The notes under the pieces: generated by a model
Seen by the model: the letters and a program-made list of their open reading frames with translations, nothing else
Told to the model about the DNA's origin: nothing
Databases searched by the model: none
Assembly: GCA_013360945.1 (NCBI GenBank)
Contig: JABWAQ010000047.1
Coordinates: forward strand, 1-45,019
Direction: 5' to 3'
Origin: Candidatus Brocadia sp.
GTDB taxonomy: Bacteria > Planctomycetota > Brocadiia > Brocadiales > Brocadiaceae
DNA: 45,019 nt
Position numbers and translations under genes: made by a program
In this document: positions 1-6,538 of the stretch, piece by piece
Position numbering within the stretch: the stretch's first letter is position 1
How the letters are laid out: each line of letters starts with the position of its first letter

Positions 1-414
1 TTCGTGTCTTTGCTCGTTTTTCCCTATCCCAACCCCTTCTTTCTCTTGCCCTGCCACTCCCCCTTTTTTGCCTAGCATGACTTTGACGTTACCCTGGAGT
101 AAACCCGTAACAGCGCCCTTTATAGGACGAAAATAAAGCTCTATAGAGGAAGGATCCTGTCGGTTGTTTCTCAGAAAAGCAAGAAGGTTATTTTTAAACT
201 CCTCTCTTGACTGTGAAGTATTGTATGGCGCGTATTTCAGAAAATCAAATAACTTAACATGAAATTCTTTTTCCGGCACCAATGGTGTGTAAGCGAGAAG
301 CCACACCAATAATCCTGAGAAGACAATCGATATAGCGATGTTGAATGAAATGAGCCACCCTTTTTTCTTTTTTAATCGGTCTGTATGCTTCTTGTCGTTT
401 GATGTATCAGTCAT
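1..414 (-). CDS. Membrane-anchored protein, 3' end outside window
   Basis: I do not recognise this gene. An open frame of 138 codons runs from an ATG at 414 (minus strand) off the left edge without a stop. A GGAGG ribosome binding site sits 6 bases upstream (421-425), which supports this start. The product begins with a basic, Lys-rich segment (about residues 8-19), followed by one hydrophobic helix (about residues 20-43, rich in I, F, L and W). The visible remainder is soluble and charged. This is the pattern of a single-pass inner-membrane protein with its N-terminus inside and its body outside the cytoplasm. Only the first part is seen, so the family cannot be named. Confidence 0.7.
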   Translation of the reverse strand, partial: MTDTSNDKKHTDRLKKKKGWLISFNIAISIVFSGLLVWLLAYTPLVPEKEFHVKLFDFLKYAPYNTSQSREEFKNNLLAFLRNNRQDPSSIELYFRPIKGAVTGLLQGNVKVMLGKKGGVAGQEKEGVGIGKNEQRHE

Positions 415-567
415 TATAGGCCTCCGGTTTTACGGTATTGAAGGTTCTTCTCTATCGCCAATTCAAGTGGCATAAAAAAACTGTCAAATTATTCTGGTGT
501 TGAAAAAGATGTTTTTACAGGATAAACACCCATGAGCCATTTGACGTCAAAAGCACAGGAATCTGCA

Positions 568-1233
568 TTATTTCTTCACTCTTTCTTTTACTCTATAAGC
601 CATTTTGTCTTGAATGACGGCCTTGATCTCAGGGTAGCCATAGTGTTTAGCCAACTGCAAAGGTGTGTGGCCGGTATGCGTTTTCAAATCCAACCTCGCG
701 CCAGCGTCTAAAAACACTTTGACAGTCTCCGTGTGGCCGTGCCATCTTGCGTCATGCAGGGCGGTGTAACCGTTATAGGGGCCTTGCGCGTCAAGTTCCA
801 AGCGCCCGTCCTTCACGAGTTCACGGGCTGCATCAGCACGTCCTTGATAACCTGCCTTGTGGCCTGGAGTGGCCTTGATCATATCATCGACGATACGCGG
901 GTTTGCCCCCGCATCCAAAAGTGCTTTTACGATATCTCCGCACCCTTCTTGCAAACAGGCGACAAGCAATGGCGTGTAGCCAGCATATCCGTTTTCGTTT
1001 GCCAGAGGGGACTTCTCATCAAGTGGAGCCCCATCCGCAATCAATTTTTTGACATAATCAAGGCCTTTCCAAAGCACCGCAGTCATGAGTTTTTGCGAGT
1101 CGATCGCATCTTTATCGTATGCCTGACGTTCGTCCAATAATTTCAGGATCCCGGTTGCTTGTGGTGTGTGGCGCTTGAGGTCCTCCTCAGCAAAGTGGCG
1201 AGCGGTCTTGCCCGACCGATTGTGAATCTCCAA
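568..1233 (-). CDS. Ankyrin-repeat protein, probably 5'-truncated
   Basis: The product (about 221 aa) is built of ankyrin repeats: TPLLVAC...IVKALLDAGANP, TALHDARWHGHTETVKVFLDAGA and TPLQLAKHYGYPEI are typical helix-turn-helix repeat segments, which act in protein-protein contact. The first residues (EIHNRSGKTARHFAEE) are already inside a repeat. The same frame reads GARLE just before the first ATG and then meets a stop near 1260. There is therefore no proper N-terminus, no signal peptide and no clear ribosome binding site. The 5' end overlaps the end of an NTF2-like frame by about 90 bases. I infer that the gene lost its start in a deletion or is frameshifted. The ATG at 1233 is only nominal. 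Confidence 0.6.
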   Translation of the reverse strand: MEIHNRSGKTARHFAEEDLKRHTPQATGILKLLDERQAYDKDAIDSQKLMTAVLWKGLDYVKKLIADGAPLDEKSPLANENGYAGYTPLLVACLQEGCGDIVKALLDAGANPRIVDDMIKATPGHKAGYQGRADAARELVKDGRLELDAQGPYNGYTALHDARWHGHTETVKVFLDAGARLDLKTHTGHTPLQLAKHYGYPEIKAVIQDKMAYRVKERVKK

Positions 1234-1619
1234 TCGCGCACCCTGATCTTTCCTTGTCTATCGAGAATGACCTGGCATACAATGCGGTTCTTGTAAGGAT
1301 ATTTGCTCTCGATGATGGTGGCGCTGAAATCAGAAATAACCACAAAGGTATTCGGTTCGTTTGTCATTTCGCAAAAAAAGCCAACATCCTTAAAATTGAT
1401 CCCGATTTTTTTAATACCACCCTTGAAAAATTCGACTATCTCATCTCGCCCTCTGAATATTTCTTCCTCATATCCATCTTTTCCCTTTTTGCCGTACTTG
1501 ACAACAAACTGAGAGTCATTGGCCCATAGGTCATCCCATGCCTCATTCCATTTCTTGTCATTATGGCTCTTTATAAGGAGTTCTTTATACGAATCCCATA
1601 CTTTTTGCATATCATTCAT
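1143..1619 (-). CDS. NTF2/SnoaL-like protein with aberrant C-terminus
   Basis: The first 120 residues resemble the NTF2-like (SnoaL/ketosteroid-isomerase) cone fold: helices with W and E residues, then GRDEIVEFFKGG and strands ending in CQVILDRQGKI. I chose the ATG at 1619 because GAAAGGA lies about 9 bases upstream; a longer reading from 1685 has none. After about residue 123 the frame runs into DNA that encodes ankyrin repeats in another frame, giving a basic, unrelated tail (RARPLATLLRRT...). The natural end of the gene was therefore probably lost, or a frameshift joins it to the ankyrin gene. Another NTF2-like gene lies immediately upstream. Function unknown; such domains bind small ligands or are enzymes. 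Confidence 0.55.
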   Translation of the reverse strand: MNDMQKVWDSYKELLIKSHNDKKWNEAWDDLWANDSQFVVKYGKKGKDGYEEEIFRGRDEIVEFFKGGIKKIGINFKDVGFFCEMTNEPNTFVVISDFSATIIESKYPYKNRIVCQVILDRQGKIRVRDWRFTIGRARPLATLLRRTSSATHHKQPGS

Positions 1620-1685
1620 GGTTATTGTTCCTTTCGTGATAATTAAAAATACTAATAAAAAGCGCTGGGAGTTACTAAAATACAA

Positions 1686-2141
1686 TCAAGAATTCTTTAT
1701 CTCCTTGGCACAGTGTTTTTCAATAATGAAATTTCTGTCCTTATCCACTTTTACCTTCCAGTCCTGATGAACTTTCTTATCAAGGGTTTCTCCCTTATAT
1801 TTCTTTGCCTTCCAATTAATATCAAGACTAACGGAAAAGCCCTTTGCTTCATCTCCCGAAACCTTCAGATTTGATGTTTCGTGAAAATTCCACTGTATGT
1901 TATCAATCACACCTTGGTACCATTTTTTAAAATCACTGAAATTCTTTATTGGCCCAAAATCAGGAAAATACATATCCACGTTTTCAGGGTAAAGATGCTT
2001 TGTGAAAAATTCTACATCCCGCTGGTGATCAAATCCTGCAAACCAGTTATGCACAAATGCCTTGACATCATTTTCGTTGTATAATGTTTTTGCGTTATGA
2101 TCGTATCTTTTACTGTTAAAATCTTCCGATTTCATTCCCAT
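1686..2141 (-). CDS. NTF2/SnoaL-like protein
   Basis: This 151-aa soluble protein has the layout of the SnoaL-like/NTF2 superfamily: an N-terminal helix region (NDVKAFVHNWFAGFDHQRDVEF), the HLYPENVDMYFPDFGP turn, a mid helix (FSDFKKWYQGVIDNI), then alternating strands ending in HQDWKVKVDKDRNFIIEKHC. Such proteins form a cone-shaped pocket and include isomerases, cyclases and non-enzymatic ligand binders. The ATG at 2141 is followed by a second ATG two codons on; AGGGAGG lies just upstream (around 2147-2153) and supports it. It is followed by the related gene at 1619-1143, so the pair looks like a duplication in one transcription unit. No substrate can be inferred. Confidence 0.65.
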   Translation of the reverse strand: MGMKSEDFNSKRYDHNAKTLYNENDVKAFVHNWFAGFDHQRDVEFFTKHLYPENVDMYFPDFGPIKNFSDFKKWYQGVIDNIQWNFHETSNLKVSGDEAKGFSVSLDINWKAKKYKGETLDKKVHQDWKVKVDKDRNFIIEKHCAKEIKNS

Positions 2142-2230
2142 ATTTATTCCTCCCTTTCCATGTATTTATAGCTATGAATAAACCCTTGAGTATTGGAATG
2201 TAATCTCTCCTGTATAGTCAGGCAAAATAT

Positions 2231-2527
2231 TTACTTTTCTGCATGGCTCATTAGCCAGCACATCAGCACCCATTGAAAGGCAGCAAGCCATGCAATGATC
2301 AGCGCCGTAAAAAAATAATCCAGTAACCACCACGATTCAAATAGTATTGGCCTATAGATTGCCACCAGTATAAATGCCACCCAGTGACTAAAGCAGTAAC
2401 CGCAGGATAATAACTCTCCCAAGAAAGAATTCTTCCCCTTCACCCATTCCCGCATCGGCTTGAATATCTTCGTCTCCGTTACCGTAAACGAGACCGATGC
2501 GGCAATAAATGATAAATAAATTATCAT
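2231..2527 (-). CDS. DUF1360-like small membrane protein
   Basis: This is a small, strongly hydrophobic protein with an N-terminal helix (IIYLSFIAASVSFTVTET), a charged loop (KPMREWVKGK), the segment LLSCGYCFSHWVAFILVAIY, and a C-terminal hydrophobic stretch (LDYFFTALIIAWLAAFQWVL). The GYC.SHW segment after a small loop is the pattern I associate with DUF1360, an integral membrane family of unknown role often found with sporulation or phage-like genes. There are three possible ATG starts (2542, 2533, 2527). GAGGGG lies 6 bases before 2527, so I prefer that one. Its own transcription unit is likely. The family call is moderate. Confidence 0.55.
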   Translation of the reverse strand: MIIYLSFIAASVSFTVTETKIFKPMREWVKGKNSFLGELLSCGYCFSHWVAFILVAIYRPILFESWWLLDYFFTALIIAWLAAFQWVLMCWLMSHAEK

Positions 2528-2726
2528 CTCCATTCCCCTCATTTACCTACCTGTTGCTCCACATGGAAACCAGGGCACGAAAGAAAATGATGACTTTGTA
2601 AAATATGATAAAAACATGAAATCGAACGAAATATTAAAAAGGTACATCACCGTTCATGGTCAATAAGCTTCCCTGCATTTCACTCATTCACATTCATACA
2701 AATCGATTCTCTAACGCAGCGATGTC

Positions 2727-2791
2727 GCAACCAAGTCCCCCTTAGAAACTACGGAGTGAAGGGGGTTGTAAAAAACTTGCAGAAAAAAGAG
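2727..2791 (+). repeat. Dispersed 65-bp intergenic repeat, copy A
   Basis: This segment (GCAACCAAGTCCCCCTTA ... GGGGTTGTAAAAAACTTGCA) recurs in inverted orientation at 25851-25915, inside the eCIS operon, with a few substitutions. A shorter match to its tail is seen near 31978-31995. The right part contains a run of G followed by TTGTAAAAAA. It does not code, and its role is unknown. Confidence 0.7.
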
Positions 2792-2948
2792 GTTTTTCCA
2801 CAGCAATAATTAATGTGCTGACAATTGTCGCCATTCTTTCTTCCTTCTCCGACGGGTGTATTCTCAATCTTTTGTAAAATAAATGAACGAACGGCATAAC
2901 TGGGTATATCGTATAAAATTGTACGGCAAGGCGGCCTTGCCATATAGA

Positions 2949-3019
2949 GTAGGGTGGGCATCGCCCACCAAATAATAAGCAACGTAAACGAGATGTTTGG
3001 TGGGCGATGCCCACCCTAC
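2949..3019. repeat. Inverted repeat of the GTAGGGTGGGC type
   Basis: Two 24-bp arms (2949-2972 and 2996-3019) are perfect reverse complements. Each arm is itself partly palindromic around GTGGGCATCGCCCAC. The spacer is 23 bp. This is a REP/BIME-like nonautonomous repeat, seen in many bacterial genomes between genes. Both arms read GTAGGGTGGG at the outer edge. A second element with the same outer edge but a different core is at 5776-5865. Confidence 0.75.
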
Positions 3020-3121
3020 CAGGTTAACCAGATTTATAAAAAATCGGGAATGCACCCTTCTCCGGCTTCATTTATGCCTGGCATCAAGCAATGGCCTTCA
3101 TTCTTTTAGCTTGCTAATCAA

Positions 3122-3220
3122 CAGGCCGTCCGAGAATTCACTTTTTCGTGATTTATCAAGTCATAAGTCCTTGTAAATCAACATCCGAACTTTTACGATT
3201 TTGCATTCTCGGACAGCCTG
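3122..3220. mobile_element. 99-bp MITE-like element with terminal inverted repeats
   Basis: The two 19-bp ends (3122-3140, CAGGCCGTCCGAGAATTCA, and 3202-3220) are inverted repeats with two mismatches. The element is flanked on both sides by TCAA (3118-3121 and 3221-3224), which looks like a 4-bp target-site duplication. It has no coding capacity. I infer a miniature inverted-repeat element moved by a transposase encoded elsewhere. Confidence 0.65.
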
Positions 3221-3272
3221 TCAAGGTTTGACACCACATCCCTCCCACATCCCTCATCTGTGCATATTCTTC

Positions 3273-3323
3273 ATTACTTTAGTAATTTATTGACAAATTA
3301 TTTACCTTACAGTAGTGTATAAT
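3273..3323 (+). promoter_or_regulatory. Putative promoter/operator of the AbrB-PIN pair
   Basis: A perfect TATAAT (3318-3323) lies 64 bases before the antitoxin start. TTGACA (3290-3295) is present but 22 bases away, longer than the usual 17, so the -35 assignment is doubtful. A palindrome ATTACT-TT-AGTAAT (3273-3286) adjoins it and could be the operator bound by the AbrB-type antitoxin. Confidence 0.4.
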
Positions 3324-3387
3324 TGTGAGGAAGGCAATACAGCGTACATTATTAAACAACGTGATCACCAAGATGAGGAGAAGGTTT

Positions 3388-3621
3388 ATGAAGTCTAAAA
3401 TTACCTCCAAATTCCAAATCACCATTCCACGGGAAATCCGTCAGAAACTTCATTTAAGTGTTTCAGATTCAATCGAATGGAAAATTGAAGAAAACAGGAT
3501 ATTCGTTGAACCTGCAGACAAACCCTTTCTTAAGTATAAAGGATCCATTAAAATCGGAGGCGGCAATATCAAAGAGGATATCCGGGAGGCTAGAAAAATG
3601 TGGATATCGAAGAACAAATGA
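3388..3621 (+). CDS. AbrB/MazE-type antitoxin
   Basis: This 77-aa protein starts with the swapped-hairpin AbrB DNA-binding domain: KITSKFQITIPREIRQKLHL followed by GD/SD...EWKIEENRIFVEP. The C-terminal part (KEDIREARK) is the usual helical toxin-binding tail. The ATG at 3388 is preceded by GAGGAGAAGG, so I chose it over the upstream in-frame ATG at 3325. Its stop overlaps the start of the PIN-domain gene (ATGA at 3618-3621), the normal translational coupling of type II toxin-antitoxin operons. It should bind its own promoter, perhaps at the palindrome near 3273-3286, and neutralise the PIN protein. Confidence 0.8.
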   Translation: MKSKITSKFQITIPREIRQKLHLSVSDSIEWKIEENRIFVEPADKPFLKYKGSIKIGGGNIKEDIREARKMWISKNK

Positions 3622-4031
3622 ACTCCTTTCTTGTAGGTACCAATTGCCTGATTTCGTATACCACAACCAGAAGCAAGATTCAATCTGAAAAGATATCCGG
3701 ATATATAGAAGATGCATCAAACTTTCAGGCTGAGATAATCATAATTTCAAATATCTTTACCGAATTCGTTTACACCTTGCAATCTATTTACAAAGTCGAC
3801 TCAATATTCATAAACCATATGCTTTGCGATCTGCTGAAAAATCCAGGGATAAAACATCAACAAGGGTATTTTATGGATACTATTTTATCCGTATGGCCTG
3901 ATAAAATAAAAGATTATGGTGATGTGGTGTTAGCCGCTGCTGCTTTCGAACTCAAAATTCCCGTATTAACATTTGATAAACCATTTTCTAGACAACTATC
4001 GCTTATAAACATTCCATACAAACTCTTGTGA
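3618..4031 (+). CDS. PIN-domain (VapC-like) toxin, first catalytic Asp replaced
   Basis: This is a PIN-domain protein of about 137 aa: it opens with SFLVGTNCLISY, has a central FTEFVYTL helix and ends with DYGDVVLAAAAFE and VLTFDKPFSR. These match the VapC layout of metal-binding acids in an RNase. I chose the ATG at 3618 because it overlaps the antitoxin stop (ATGA) and places the motif 4-9 residues in, as in other VapC proteins; an upstream GTG at 3600 is possible. At residue 7 the expected Asp of the DTN motif is Gly (GGT instead of GAT). The remaining acids are present. The toxin may therefore be inactive or weakened while still bound by the antitoxin. Confidence 0.75.
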   Translation: MNSFLVGTNCLISYTTTRSKIQSEKISGYIEDASNFQAEIIIISNIFTEFVYTLQSIYKVDSIFINHMLCDLLKNPGIKHQQGYFMDTILSVWPDKIKDYGDVVLAAAAFELKIPVLTFDKPFSRQLSLINIPYKLL

Positions 4032-4395
4032 TAATTTTCTGGATTTACGATATTTTTAAAATATTACCCCACCAACGCCAATCCCGGCTTGAATAATTTG
4101 CCTGCCATCCCGATATTTGCTTTTCGCGTTTTTCCCCTTTTCCCTTCCATCTTCTGCCTCCCGTATCCGCGCCTTCCATCGCACTTCTCTCACCTTTCTC
4201 CTTTCCCTTCTCACCTTTCATTATTTTCTTTGCGACCTTTGCGCCTTTGCGGTGGACAATTCTCTTCACAAACACCCGCTCCTGCAGTGTGCCACCGGCC
4301 TAAGCATATATTTCTTTATCCAGATATTCATTTTCATCAATCGTCCCCCTTTAAACCCGTTTTTAAGATACAACCACAACGCTAACCTCCAAAGG
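4032..4395. other. Non-coding gap between convergent genes
   Basis: The 364 bases separate the PIN gene (+) and the eCIS ATPase gene (-). The segment is very pyrimidine-rich on the plus strand (CTTTTCCC and CACCTTTCTCC runs) and includes TTTGCGACCTTTGCGCCTTTGCGGTG at about 4227-4254, a low-complexity motif found between genes in many environmental genomes. I see no gene and no clear terminator hairpin. Confidence 0.6.
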
Positions 4396-5721
4396 CTACA
4401 CGACTTTCCCTTCCTTGATGTATTCACGCATAATGGCAGATTCCAGCCTCTTTAATCCGACAACTCCGGATTTATCCGCCAATGCTTCCAGGGAACAATA
4501 ATGAGTCACGTTCATAATGCTTGCACCGGCAAGTTCGAAACGGACCGATACATGCCGCCAATCGATCTCTTCTCCAATTTTAATCTGAGGCGGAAAGGCC
4601 CTGCGCCATATTTCATAGCGCTCTTCGGGACGCGGCATGGGGAAATGGATGATGTTCTGAAACCGCCTGACAAAGGCATCATCTACATTGCCGCGCTGGT
4701 TGGTGGCTAATATCACCAGCCCGTTATAACCCTCGACACGCTGCAGCAGATAGGCGACTTCCTGGTTGGCATATTTATCGTGGGCGTCCCGGATGTCTGT
4801 TCTCTTGCCGAAGAGGACGTCGGCCTCATCAAAAAACAGTATCCAGTTCTTGTTTTCTGCTTTATCGAACAGTCTCGACAGGTTCTTCTCTGTCTCGCCG
4901 ATATACTTTGACACTACCCGTGAGAGATCAATGCGAAAGACGTCTTTACCTGTGTATTTGCCCAATAAAGTGGCGGTCAGTGTCTTACCCGTACCGGGCG
5001 GCCCGTAGAACAATGCACGGTAGCCAGGCTTTATCTTTTTCTGCATGCCCCATTCGTGCAAAAGAGTGTCGTTGTGAGTAATCCAGTTTTCAATTTCACG
5101 GATCTGAAGCAGGGTATTGGGATGCAGCACAAGGTCGTCCCATGCCATCCCGGTTTCAATGTATTCTGCCGGGAATTCTATGCCAAAGCGCGGCCTGCTG
5201 ACTGTACCGGTAGTGAGCTGTTCCACAATTTCGGGGTTAAGGATGAGGCGGCCACTCATGATCGGCTCCCCTTCGCGCACCGGCTCAAGCCAGAGGATAT
5301 GCTTTTTGGCAAACCAGTGTTCGCTGCTTAAGATACGCTGCACCTCGATACGTCTTTCGAGATCATCTCCCGCAATAATGAACTGAGCGGTTTCCCCAGT
5401 CGGGAGGATGCCACGGTGGTTCGTGGCTTTGACGCCGCCGAATTCTGGAAAATCGCCGCCTTCGGGAAAGTGTTCAGCGATAAGTTTACCGAGAAAATCA
5501 GATTTGAGGTGCGGTGTCAGGGCCAGCATAAATACCACGAACTCCTCAAAAGAGGGTTGATATGTTGCAATAAATTTTGCCAGCCCTGAATCTTCAGGGT
5601 AAAATTCAAGAGGATCGCCTTCAAACTCCTTGGCCCGTCCGAGACGGACGTCCAGGCGATTCTCTATAACTTTTTTCAGCCAATCGATAACCAGTTGAAG
5701 GTTGGTGGAGTTCTGTTTCAT
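4396..5721 (-). CDS. eCIS AAA+ ATPase (Afp15/Pvc15 family)
   Basis: The 441-aa protein has a helical N-terminal region (1-200) and a C-terminal AAA+ domain: Walker A GPPGTGKT at 240-247, Walker B ILFFDEAD at 294-301, sensor 1 ILATN near 337-341, and an Arg-finger region (FVRRFQN) near 350-356. This is the ATPase found at the end of nearly all Afp/PVC-type clusters, where it is needed for particle assembly or effector loading in the producing cell. It is the last gene of the operon, separated from the preceding two-TM gene by a 90-bp inverted repeat. It overlaps no other gene. Start: ATG at 5721; the ribosome binding site is weak (AGAAAG). Confidence 0.92.
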   Translation of the reverse strand: MKQNSTNLQLVIDWLKKVIENRLDVRLGRAKEFEGDPLEFYPEDSGLAKFIATYQPSFEEFVVFMLALTPHLKSDFLGKLIAEHFPEGGDFPEFGGVKATNHRGILPTGETAQFIIAGDDLERRIEVQRILSSEHWFAKKHILWLEPVREGEPIMSGRLILNPEIVEQLTTGTVSRPRFGIEFPAEYIETGMAWDDLVLHPNTLLQIREIENWITHNDTLLHEWGMQKKIKPGYRALFYGPPGTGKTLTATLLGKYTGKDVFRIDLSRVVSKYIGETEKNLSRLFDKAENKNWILFFDEADVLFGKRTDIRDAHDKYANQEVAYLLQRVEGYNGLVILATNQRGNVDDAFVRRFQNIIHFPMPRPEERYEIWRRAFPPQIKIGEEIDWRHVSVRFELAGASIMNVTHYCSLEALADKSGVVGLKRLESAIMREYIKEGKVV

Positions 5722-5775
5722 ATGCTTTCTAATTTAATTGTATAGGAATTTTCATTTTATTTAAGCGGGTTTGCG

Positions 5776-5865
5776 GTAGGGTGGATTAAGCGAGAGCGAA
5801 TCCACCTTTCCGAGAAATAGGTGTGGTGGATTCGGCGTAAAAACCAACGCCTTAATCCACCCTAC
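5776..5865. repeat. Inverted repeat of the GTAGGGTGGATTAAG type
   Basis: The left arm GTAGGGTGGATTAAGCG (5776-5792) and right arm (5848-5865) are inverted copies. Inner arms (CGAATCCACCTTT and GGTGGATTCGGCG) form a second, nested stem. This cloverleaf-like repeat sits between two co-oriented eCIS genes, so it may affect mRNA stability or ATPase expression. It is a common dispersed intergenic element, not a gene. Confidence 0.7.
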
Positions 5866-5886
5866 TCATAACTTAAAACGGTTTCT

Positions 5887-6423
5887 TTAACTACGCCCCA
5901 GGAGTAAATCGAGAACGTCTTTCTCTTTGAGATTCAATTCTCTTCGCTTCAGATCAGCACGCATTGCCAGTGCCAGCTTATTCAGCAGCGCCATGGTCTC
6001 GCCTCCTTCTTTCTTTTCCTCTCGTATTATCCGTCTCATTTGCATATAGGTTGTGATGACCTTTGGGCCTCCGTACAAAACAAGGAGTTGTTCGAGCTTT
6101 ATAAGCTCACCCTTATCAGCACGCACTTCCTCATCCGTCTTATCTCTTTTTAATTGATCAGCCAGGAAAACTGCGAGGCGCTCATAAACATTCACTTTGA
6201 CTGCCAGGCCCTCGTTTGGACAACGCGACCTCAACCCGCCTGCGATGATTACCGCGCAGAGTACAACAACAATCGAAGCAATGGCGGCAATGGTCTCGTA
6301 CTGCGGCCCAAGGGTGTCAAATACACCAACAACGTATTTGAACAGAAAATAACCGCCGACTAATAAAGCGGCCAGCAAGGCTAAGCTTATAATCGTGCCA
6401 AGAAAAATGCCAAATGCCTTCAT
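5887..6423 (-). CDS. Two-helix membrane protein in the eCIS operon
   Basis: I do not recognise the family. The 178-aa product has two hydrophobic helices (about residues 3-30, GIFLGTIISLALLAALLVGGYF; and about 44-63, IAAIASIVVVLCAVIIAGG), then a basic stop-transfer segment (LRSRC) and a charged helical tail of about 110 residues (LERL/KELI/KRREL patterns) expected in the cytoplasm. GGAG lies 6 bases before the ATG at 6423. It sits 116 bases after the nuclease effector gene and before the ATPase gene, always in the same direction. It could be an immunity protein, a membrane anchor for the particle, or a release factor. None of these is shown by the sequence. Confidence 0.7.
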   Translation of the reverse strand: MKAFGIFLGTIISLALLAALLVGGYFLFKYVVGVFDTLGPQYETIAAIASIVVVLCAVIIAGGLRSRCPNEGLAVKVNVYERLAVFLADQLKRDKTDEEVRADKGELIKLEQLLVLYGGPKVITTYMQMRRIIREEKKEGGETMALLNKLALAMRADLKRRELNLKEKDVLDLLLGRS

Positions 6424-6538
6424 GAAATCTCCTAGTTTTACACATTCTGATTAATCTAGTTTTTACTTTCGGCTTTGTCGAGTTGATGTGTTGCAATAAA
6501 TTGTCAACCCTGCAAATTATCAGCATAATGACTACATC

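Noticed and set aside
2742..3055. Three overlapping minus-strand frames
   Set aside because: They run through the GTAGGGTGGGC inverted repeat and the dispersed repeat; the residues (CPPYSIWQGRLAVQFYT) are translations of repeats.
4089..4455. Plus-strand frames in the gap after the PIN gene
   Set aside because: Low-complexity translation of C/T-rich DNA, no ribosome binding site, no homology I can see.
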